Positions 55,790-64,000 of a stretch of 64,000 bases of DNA are shown in pieces. The notes under the pieces were generated by a model. The model was not told the DNA's origin and ran no database searches. It saw nothing but the letters and a program-made list of their open reading frames with translations. Where the stretch lies: assembly GCF_010015445.1 (NCBI RefSeq), contig NC_053133.1:5811700-5875699 (forward strand). Reading direction: 5' to 3'. The stretch's first letter is position 1, and each line of letters begins with the position of its first letter. The stretch comes from Perca fluviatilis. Its lineage: Eukaryota > Chordata > Actinopteri > Perciformes > Percidae. Both the position numbers and the translations under genes were made by a program.

Positions 55790-57845
55790 GCATAACTGCA
55801 GTGTGAAACCCAAAACTAACCGGATCAAATGTATACAATGTAACAAAGACCTGAACCTTGGTCCGGACTTTGAGGAGTGAAAAGGCCCGTAGGGTGTGAA
55901 GTGTTGGAACACTCCCCACCAGGCTGTTGTGCCTTTGGCTGCTCTCATTACCGACGCAGTGAGAGAACTGATAGTCGATTATTCTGCATTCATAATCCTG
56001 GTCAAATGAATATAGCGCATTTCATGAAACCCACTAACGCTATACATAAGTAACGTCACAGGGGGGCAAGGGAAAAGAAAATAGTAGGCCAGCACAAACA
56101 TGGATTAAAAGGAAAACGACTGCGCTAAATGAAAGGGGATGAAATTTAATGTTGGCTACTGACATACAACCACATCGTGCATTGTAAAGTTATTTTATGA
56201 ATGAAGTAGACATATTACATAACCGAGGGCCAATTCGGGGTAGGTTTTGAATCATTTACAATCCCGTGATTGTCTCCATCTGTTGAAAGCCTGACCGAGA
56301 TTGACTTGTCATCTGTCTTTCTCCCTTTTAGCTTTTAGTTGTTCTTTGTTTAAGTTCCTTCTTTCCTGTGATGGTCCTGCCCCAGTAGCAGCCATAACTA
56401 CAGCAGATAACTTCTCAAATAAAATAAAAATATAATTAGGCCTATATAAAGAAATCTCCTGGTTCCTTTTACCTAGGTTGATACTCCCTAAAAGGCTTTT
56501 CAGGTGTTACAAATAAATCTGTGACCTGTCAGAATGTGTTACTGTAGCGCCGTCTACCTGCCGCAAATCATTCTGTGACTTTGCGGGAAAAATCGGACCC
56601 GGGCAGAGGCATTAATAAAAACTATATGTAAATAGCATTCTTTTCACTGTTAGTTAGTCCTTAAAGGAGTTTGTATAACACATTTGAGTTCAGAGCCATC
56701 TCCCTTCATGTCGTCCCAGCTTTACTCACAAGTGGAAAAGCTTCCGATGTTTTGTCTTTTTGAGAACACTGCTCATCATGACAGATCGTCTGTCCTCACA
56801 GCTGACTAAGACGTCTACATCAGCACCACTTGCTTAAAGATGTGCATCACATGCTTTTATTTTGAAAGGGCGGCTCCATCCTTGGGCAGATTTGAGTCGT
56901 TTTCTTTAATTGGCTTTGTGTACGGTACAGCTGACATAAACGTGGCTAAAAACCGCGCGATGCCAGTCATCGGGCATCAGTCACCTGCTAGCTGTGCTCA
57001 GGTTTACCAGCATACTGTGTTTGATTTCCCCCCCCCCCCGGCACACATACTGCGTGCCTGGCAGCAGAATAGATTGGTAGTAGAGAGGCTTATGCTCCAT
57101 TGGCAGACCGTTTCAGATGATTCACCCTGCAGAGGAAGGAAAAGTCTACCCGTTGAGTCATAAATGGCTGAAATCTGCAGACTGTAGAAAACGCTACAGG
57201 GTATAATTCAACAACCGCAGCTCCATCGGTAGTTAAATCTACTTATCGGAATTAGTTTTGGTCCGTATGTTTCCAGACCCATTGATGGGTTATTTAATTG
57301 GCCAATCAGGCACAGATCTGGGGCCCCTAATGCACTAAAAATGTTAACAAAAACAAAATTGCATTTAGCATTAATGTACAAATCTTTAGTTTTATTTTTC
57401 AGCTCCTTGGCATTTTCCACACTCGTTTTACTCTTACCACAGGTTGAAGTTCCAAACCTTTAACAACAAAGTTGGTGACTTTCCTATGGCACTCATTCTG
57501 CTTTTCCTTGTTCTGCCAGATCTTAATGCATTTTCTTATATAGTCATAAGCTAAAGCTAACATTACATGGGTCCAAGTTCTGGTGGTGGACATTTTCAGG
57601 GAGGCTCTGATGTCTTTTTGCATCTCATGCTATTAGAATCGCACCTGATAAAATGGAGCCACGCCTTTTTGATCTCTTCTTAGACATTTTACACATGTGG
57701 GGCGTCTCTCATACAGCCCCCGATGAACTCTGTGCTCCTCACAACAACAGGGCCAGTGCTTACATATGATGATGGAAACGGGGACAAATTATGCCAAAAC
57801 CCAGTGATGGAGCCAGGAGGATTGGCCCTGTGTTTGTCTCTGCAG
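55790..57845. other. no gene recognised (2 kb)
   Basis: C run near 57030-57040. No exon, RNA gene or transposon end I can support. Confidence 0.45.
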
Positions 57846-57984
<139 letters not shown>

Positions 57985-58173
57985 AGAGAGTGATTGAATT
58001 GCTATTGATTTGTGCGTTGTGAAGCCGTGGTTGTTTGGCGTTTCTGGCCAGTAGTCCATGTATTACATTATTAGATTAAACTTGATCGTCTCTTCATTTG
58101 AAGCGACTCCCGGGCTTCGTCCGTGCTGCGCTGTGGCAGAGTGCCGTGGCTCTGTCTTTCTCTCTCTCTCTCT

Positions 58174-58177
<4 letters not shown>

Positions 58178-58212
<35 letters not shown>
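58178..58212 (+). repeat. poly-T tract after short (CT)n
   Basis: About 34 T residues. The overlapping lysine- or phenylalanine-rich frames are artefacts. Confidence 0.98.
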
Positions 58213-58214
58213 CT

Positions 58215-59480
58215 CTCCTCCCACACGCTCTCTCTCACTCTCTTTCTCTCCTCTCGGCGTTAGTGTTATGAAGAATGGCTTATCAAGTCCTAATCGGAAG
58301 GCAGGAGTTTGTGGTCCCTGTTTCTCTGGATACCTGCCCCATAGCAGCGCTCTCACAGTACACCTTCATTATGTCTAAGCCACCACTGAGCGAAACCACT
58401 TTACACACCAGTTAATGCAATATTTAGAAACCCGAAAACGCAGCGTGTTGCTTTTGCTACAGCAGTTTGACTATTGGCAGGGTTCTCTACACCAGTATTT
58501 GAGCGTTGCATTCAAATGTTTTCCTACTCAACCTTGGGGAAACGTTGAGCTTGTTCAAGAGCCAAAACCATTAGTGAATTACACATTACACACACTACAT
58601 GTACACAGTCCACTGAAGAAAGATCCCATCCCTTCTCCTCTCGCTCCATTCACATGAAGTCACGTCAGCCTCAGCCCCAGCAGATTACACTCCCCCCTTT
58701 TTATTCTCGTATGCTAAAATATTGACTGGTACTTTCTGCAACTTGTAGATTTCTTTTCTTTTGTTTGTTCTTGATCTTGAATCTTTTTTGTTATTGGGGG
58801 GTAAAAGGCATGAGGGAGGATGTTAATAAGGAGGGAGCACTAGGCGTAGAGAGGCGGGTGGATGGATGGATGGAGGGAGGGATTAAAGTAGTTGGGCCCC
58901 TACTGACGGGCTGCTTTGTAATGTATTGTTCCTCTGTTGCTTGGCGACTACGCAGCCAACAATGCAACGCCGAGCGCGGCTATAAAGCGCCGTTTTCACG
59001 GATCAGGGTGGTGGGAAGGAAGTGATCAGGGTCCAGCATAGACTGAACCTCCAGATAGCACCGCAGACTTAGAAAGACTGCAGTTTTTTGTATTAGTCCT
59101 AAGCAATAGCAAAGTAATCAATTAGTTGCCTAGTCAAACAACCCAATCATTCTCTGGTTCCAACCTATCTCACATCTTTTGGTTTGGACTGCCATTCTCT
59201 CACATTTTACAGACCACATGGTGTGCACCTACTCAAGTACCTTTTTTTAAAATACTGGTACTTAGTAGCACTGTAGATTATCTGTTGATGAAGGCCGTGA
59301 GAAACCTGAATGCCCTGGAAAAGACTAGATCTAGTAAGTGTAGTAACAATATGTTCCACCTTGACTGTACAATGTAAATGCTTCACTGATTGTTTCATCC
59401 CGTTGTGTTTTTGCCTCTGAAGGCTGCCTGAAAGCAGCAGTCTGCTCTTCCTGCTCCGCCGTTTTCATTTGTGCTCGCCA
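58215..59480. other. no gene recognised
   Basis: A short (GGAT)n run near 58860-58874. Nothing else supported. Confidence 0.4.
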
Positions 59481-59488
59481 CAGTGACT

Positions 59489-60325
59489 GTACGTACACAC
59501 CGCCGCCGACTTGAGCTGCAAAGAAGCTCTGGCCACCCTGTCGAGGACGCTAGTCAGAAAGTACGGGGAAGCTTTTTGACGCTTTGGCCGCTCTGACGTG
59601 GCAGCGTTCTTCGATCACGTTCAACAGACGATTGAAGAAAAAGCACAAGCAGCAGCCGCCGCACGGCCAATCCACTGACACTAGAAACCTTTTTATAAAT
59701 TACATATATAATGACAGAATTGGTGTTGTTTGTTGGTCGCAGCGGTGTCTGTTAGCTGTTAGCTCGCTCGTTAGCCGCTGTACCGCAGCAAAATGCAGGC
59801 AGAGTGAGCAGCCGCCAGCTGTTGACCCGTGCAGGACTTCACCGTGAGCGGACTGTTTAGAGACCATGTGACTGTTTAGAGACCATGTGACTGTTTAGAG
59901 ACCATGTGACTGTTTAGAGACCATGTGACCGGCAGGTAACGTTAACTGGTCCCTATATGCAAACAACGTCATATCATAAATGATAGGGTACCCAGCAACG
60001 GCGATTACAACGATATTTTTTCCTCCCTTTTCTCGGAACCAATGTTTTGGTAGGAACAAAAGTTTACATCGTATGTTTCTCCGGAATCAGCCAGCTTTGA
60101 AGGACGTCTACATTCCGATTGGTTGCTGGCGTTTGCCGCTGAACCGCGTCATAGCTCGTTACCATAAAGTTGACATACTTTCAACTTTCAGATTGACGCT
60201 CTGGTCGCTCAAAACGCCACGCTGACAGATTTGACGCTCCTTGCAGCTGAGAGAAGCAGCTTCCACTGAAAATGAATGACTTCCGGTAACTTTAGAAGCT
60301 CAAGTCGGCGGCGGTGTGTACGTAC
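59489..60325. mobile_element. 837-bp MITE with GTACGTACACACCGCCGCCG ends
   Basis: The left end TGTACGTACACACCGCCGCC, continuing GACTTGAGCT, is matched by the inverse of the right end, a perfect match over about 30 bases. Flanks GTGAC and GTGAG hint at a short duplication. The interior contains a 19-bp minisatellite. No transposase. Confidence 0.85.
59851..59926 (+). repeat. 19-bp minisatellite, 4 exact copies
   Basis: GACTGTTTAGAGACCATGT at 59851, 59870, 59889 and 59908. Confidence 0.98.
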
Positions 60326-60329
60326 AGTG

Positions 60330-61055
60330 AGACTGACTCGCAGCCAGTCGGCTTGTCGTGCTAACTTCAGCAAATGGCACAAACGGCGTGCGGCTAAAAG
60401 GTTCCAGGCGGAACTTCCATGCGCTTATGATTATGTTTCCATGTTACGTGCCTCAAACGTACCCTGTACTCTGCGTGCAGCAGACGGGCAAAGCCCAGTA
60501 CAGTGTGTTAAAATGCTTTGCTCTGCCAGATCCAGTACCAGGAGGTCAGACCTGCTCCCCCCAAAACAGATTATTATGGAGTCATATTATTAAGTCATAT
60601 ATATTAACATCCAAATGATACTCAACCCTAATAAATGCAGATAGTTCTGGCTTTAACCCTTACTCTACGCTGGATGTGAACAACCTATCGTTTGTGGTCA
60701 TGCTGTCAGTTTTTTTAAAAAAGAAAATCAACTGTTTGTTAGAATGAATTTGGTGTGACCCATGCTGGCTAATCTCAAACCACATAGTAGACTGTCAACA
60801 ACCAATTAGTTTGATATTGATTTTTTTTCTGCCGATAAGTCACTGAAGTGTCTGGAAATGGCAATTTCAAGAGTCCAAGACTAGTCCAAGTCGATTTTTT
60901 TGAGTCGAGTTGACTGAGCTGACATCACACGTCCTGCCATGTGACTGCTGTGCGTGTGCAAGTGTACAGCGCAGGATAGGTGGTGGCGTCCCTGTTAATC
61001 TGCATACTCTGCTCTTCTGCGGTCAGCTGTGGTTTGCTTTTGCTTTTGTTTCTGT
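60330..61055. other. no gene recognised
   Basis: No feature beyond short T and A runs. Confidence 0.4.
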
Positions 61056-61060
61056 GCTAA

Positions 61061-61253
61061 GAACATTATTACTGCATAACATATCTTTACATATTGATTA
61101 TCAGAACATTATTACTGCATTACGTATCTTTACATATTGATTATCAGAACATTATTACTGCATTACGTATCTTTACATATTGATAATCAGAACGTTATTA
61201 CTGCATGACGTATCTTTACATATTGATTATCAGCACATTATTACTGCATTACG
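61061..61253 (+). repeat. 43-bp minisatellite, left part
   Basis: Units begin GAACATTATTACTGCATTAC with starts at 61061, 61104, 61147, 61190 and 61233, exactly 43 bp apart. The fifth is cut after 21 bases. Confidence 0.98.
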
Positions 61254-61790
61254 TTTTTATTTTTTTTATTTTATTAGTTTATTTGTCAGGGACCATGCAC
61301 AGTTCAGGCCCTGTACCAGACTTGGCTATACAGCTAATTTACATCTGTGGTCCCTGGGCAAGGGAGATAAAAGGACAATATAGACAATACAGACAATACT
61401 ATCAAAACAGATAAAAACTTAACAAACAACATGTGACAAGCATTACTCACACATAAACCAAAATACAAATATACATTCCATGTTATAAAAAGGGTCAATG
61501 ATCACATAGTTGATTCGCCTTCAGCCAAGTCTTTAAGGACATCTTAAAACTGCTGAGACTTGCACAATCTCTAGTATGAAGTGGAATTGAGTTCCACTTT
61601 TCTACTACAGTAAATGAAAAAGCTGATTGACCAAATTTAGTCTTCCTAAATTGAGTGTAACAGTCACCTCTTACAGAAGCCCTGGTGACCCTTACATTAT
61701 CTCTGCAAAATGGCACACATTGCTTGAGTGGGGGTGGTGCAAGATCATGGGTCAATTTATACATCAGGCACATGTCTGCAAAACGGAGAT
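61254..61790 (-). mobile_element. LINE 3' end inserted in the minisatellite
   Basis: Minus frame 61773-61495 reads MCLMYKLTHDLAPPPLKQCV, then SAFSFTVVEKWNSIPLHTRD and LSSFKMSLKTWLKANQLCDH. This is the C-terminal end of a CR1/L2/Rex1-type ORF2 (the FxxxVxxxWNxLP...SFKxxLKxxL block). A 3' UTR follows to AATAAACTAATAAAATAAAA near 61256. It is 5'-truncated and the frame is intact over its last 92 codons. The coding content is only a C-terminal tail, so it is not functional. Confidence 0.82.
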
Positions 61791-61955
61791 GTAACTTATC
61801 TTTACATATTGATAATCAGAACATTATTACCGCATGATGTATCTTTACATATTGATAATCAGAACATTATTACTGCATGATGTATCTTTACATATTGATT
61901 ATCAGAACATTGTTAGTTACTGCATTACGTGTCTTTACATATTGATTATCAGTGA
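61791..61955 (+). repeat. 43-bp minisatellite, right part
   Basis: The same unit resumes (TATCTTTACATATTGATAAT, CAGAACATTATTACC) for about 3.5 further copies. The last full unit has a small insertion (GTTAGTTACTGC). Confidence 0.97.
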
Positions 61956-61959
61956 ACCA

Positions 61960-63560
61960 AGAGCCATGAGTTCCATGCACTCCAGGCATTCTGCTGTCTA
62001 AAGGGGTGCTAATGTTGTCTCTGGTGGTGTGTACAGTTGTCTGCAGATGCTTCATGTGTAGAAGTGCTCTGATTGGAAGAGTGTAGCCCCCCCCTCCCCC
62101 CCTCTCCTCAGGGGAATGGGCTGTTTTTAATAGATTATTGTTCAGTTGTTTTATGAAAACCTTCCCTTGTTTGTTTGTCTGTTTGTTTGGGGACTACATT
62201 CATTCATTTTTAATTAAGGTTTCCTCAAACTGCTGTGCAGGCTAAGCCAGCTGCACGTAGGCTAACGTTCTGGTGGGAGAGACCCAGAGAAGGAAAGATG
62301 AGTTTCCCTGTTTAGTAACAAAAGTAATGGGTTTGGTTGTCTGCCGCTGACTCATCCACAGACCTGTCTGCCTGCGAATCTTTCTTCTGGTGTGTGTGTG
62401 TGTGTGTGGGTGGGTGGGGACTTGTTGTTGACTGGTAGAAGGAGGGATCATATCTCCCAGATATTGGCGTATGATATGGTTTACGGACATTTGTATAGAA
62501 GTGTGTTGTTTGTATGATGTTCATTGTCTATATTTTTATCATCTTCCTTTTGTTTTTATAACATCATATAACTTTGCACAGCACTTTAAATGTGCTCTAT
62601 AAATAAATTGACTCGACTAGTCTTGCATTGCCAGACCTTCCTTTGCAAACGTGCTCTGGTTTATTGGCGTTTCTTTAAACCAATCGCAATTGTTTCCGGC
62701 AATTGTGTGTCATTAGTGTTCCTCGCAGCTTCATTCAGAAATGACAACAAGCCCATGATCCGTGCACCGTGTGGGTGGACTGCTGTGTAACTTACCCTAA
62801 CCCATCCTGGAGACACAGGATCATGTGACCGTCTCCATGATATTGGTATGATTATAAAATACACAAGGCTGTGACGAGCCCCCTCACACTCATGGATCTG
62901 CTTCCCGGCACGGCCAGGGGACACAGTCTGAAGCCCGTTCATCCAACCACTTCAGCATGCAGGCTGCGTGTTTCATCACATGTGACATCACAGGAAGCTT
63001 GTCACTGCCCTTGGCACCAAACAGCAGGACATTGAAGCACCACTTCCTGTTAGCAGCTTCCCTTCAATTTAACACACACCGCCACACCCCATGGGACATT
63101 CCAAGTGTTTAGCTGTCTAGACGTGTTTGTGTGTGTGTGTGAGTCAAAGGAGACTACTGTCAGCTGGCTTTTATTTAGCTGTCTCCTCACACGGTGTCTG
63201 TCTGGTATTCACCTCTGGCAGGGACTGACTTCCATCAGTGTGTACGCTGTTGCATCACACTGAACATTCTCAGACTGCTCACGTGTTTCCTCTCTTTCAA
63301 TTTTACTTAATAATTAAGTGTATTTAAAATCATCCGTTAGTACTGTGAAGATGTTGCACCACGGTGCAGCTTTCCACTGCTGTCCTGTTGTTAACCAGTC
63401 AGAAGGCACTGTAGCCCATTGTGTTGGCACCAATACTTTAAGCTCCGTCTCTGGGGAAGACTGACTGGGAGGGAGAGACCCACAACGCAACAATAGTGTG
63501 AGAAGGGTATCATAAGGAAAGTATAAGTCATTTAGTGCACAGCCTGTGAATTATTCACTG
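61960..63560. other. no gene recognised
   Basis: C run near 62087-62101, short (TG)n at 62390-62407 and 63127-63142. No exon or transposon end supported. Confidence 0.45.
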
Positions 63561-63562
63561 GT

Positions 63563-64000
63563 CTGTTTTTGTTTTTTGTTTTTTTACGTTTATTTTTTCA
63601 CACGTCATCAATGTATCATTTAACACAATTTCATAAAGTACAATAATCATATACAAGGCGCGTGAAATGGGGAACCCCAAATGAGCTACTAAAAGCTTTT
63701 CGGAGGGGGCCCAATAACAATAAACAACAACAAAAAATATACAAACCAAAAACTCCATTTACCAAAATAAAAAATACAGGAAAATACAGACATACTTAAA
63801 CTAACAAACAAATACTACAAACAATCAACGAACAATCCCCGCACAAACTAAAACAGTTAAAGAGTAATTAGCAATCATATATTATGAGCAATTTTTCCTT
63901 TAGGCTTTTCTTGAAGATGGAGATGGAATACGACACTTTCAAGTTTTCCTCAAGCTCGTTCCAAATCTGCGGTCCGCTACAAACTACACTCAGGCTCGTA
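63563..64000 (-). mobile_element. LINE 3' end running off the window
   Basis: Minus frame from the window edge to the TAA at 63870-63868 reads GPQIWNELEENLKVS then SISIFKKSLKEKLLIIYDC, the terminal WNxLxxxLKxxxSIxxFKxxLK block of a LINE ORF2. The 3' UTR extends to an A-rich end with AATAAACGTAAAAAAAC near 63567. The family differs from the LINE pieces at 37400 and 61254. Confidence 0.78.

Noticed and set aside
58063..58378. Frames with poly-Lys or poly-Phe
   Set aside because: Products of the poly-T and (CT)n tracts.

Overview
The window looks like nuclear DNA of a teleost fish, probably a percomorph. Two things support this. The one confidently identifiable host gene is a methionine-rich gamma-M lens crystallin, a family characteristic of fish. 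The rest is filled with fish-type repeats: long (TG)n microsatellites, tRNA-derived SINEs, LINE 3' ends that finish in short tandem repeats such as (AATTG)n or (ATTG)n, and many non-autonomous DNA transposons (MITEs). There is nothing prokaryotic about it: no operons and no CRISPR. Most open frames are chance readings of microsatellites or of transposon interiors.

Host genes. (1) A two-exon gamma-M crystallin gene lies on the minus strand at 35743-36581, with a TATA box at 36628-36635 and AATAAA signals near 35708-35717. (2) A GC-rich, TATA-less promoter and a first coding exon (42994-43057, plus strand) encode a signal-peptide-like sequence and end at a good GT splice donor in phase 1; the rest of that gene was not found with confidence. 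(3) A possible internal or terminal exon at 5202-5423 (plus) has a good acceptor, an ordinary-looking protein frame and a hydrophobic tail; I do not recognise it. Everything else is intergenic or intronic.

Repeat layout. 1-3 kb: a Harbinger-like MITE, a broken RecQ-like helicase fragment and further MITE pieces. 3.8-4.5 kb: a MITE with a 9-bp target duplication and a 51-bp minisatellite. 8-13 kb: two SINEs, a 475-bp MITE, a TTAA-flanked MITE and a 1-kb MITE that carries a 58-bp minisatellite. 15-20 kb: a dispersed repeat with a 46-bp minisatellite, a hAT MITE with a perfect 8-bp duplication, and a 1.4-kb composite element. 20.8-24.1 kb: a decayed LINE followed by a row of LINE 3' ends set in GAGACA-type repeat. 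24.5-29.8 kb: MITEs, an autonomous Harbinger remnant, a perfect 59-bp hairpin and a SINE. 30.3-32.5 kb: a LINE with ORF1 and ORF2 remnants that keeps its 5' part and has lost its 3' part. 32.7-35.6 kb: more MITEs, including one inserted inside another. 37.4 kb: a LINE 3' end. 45.5-55.8 kb: a Tc1-like MITE, nested foldback elements and others. 59.5-64 kb: a MITE with a 19-bp minisatellite, a 43-bp minisatellite split by a LINE fragment, and a LINE 3' end running off the window.

The most useful structural observations are several transposon boundaries that can be fixed to the base because the target duplications are visible. These include one family with three copies, each with a 9-bp duplication; several TTA/TAA-flanked families; and two clear cases of insertion into older repeats, which give a relative order of events. 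All family names are by recognition of sequence features, not database search.
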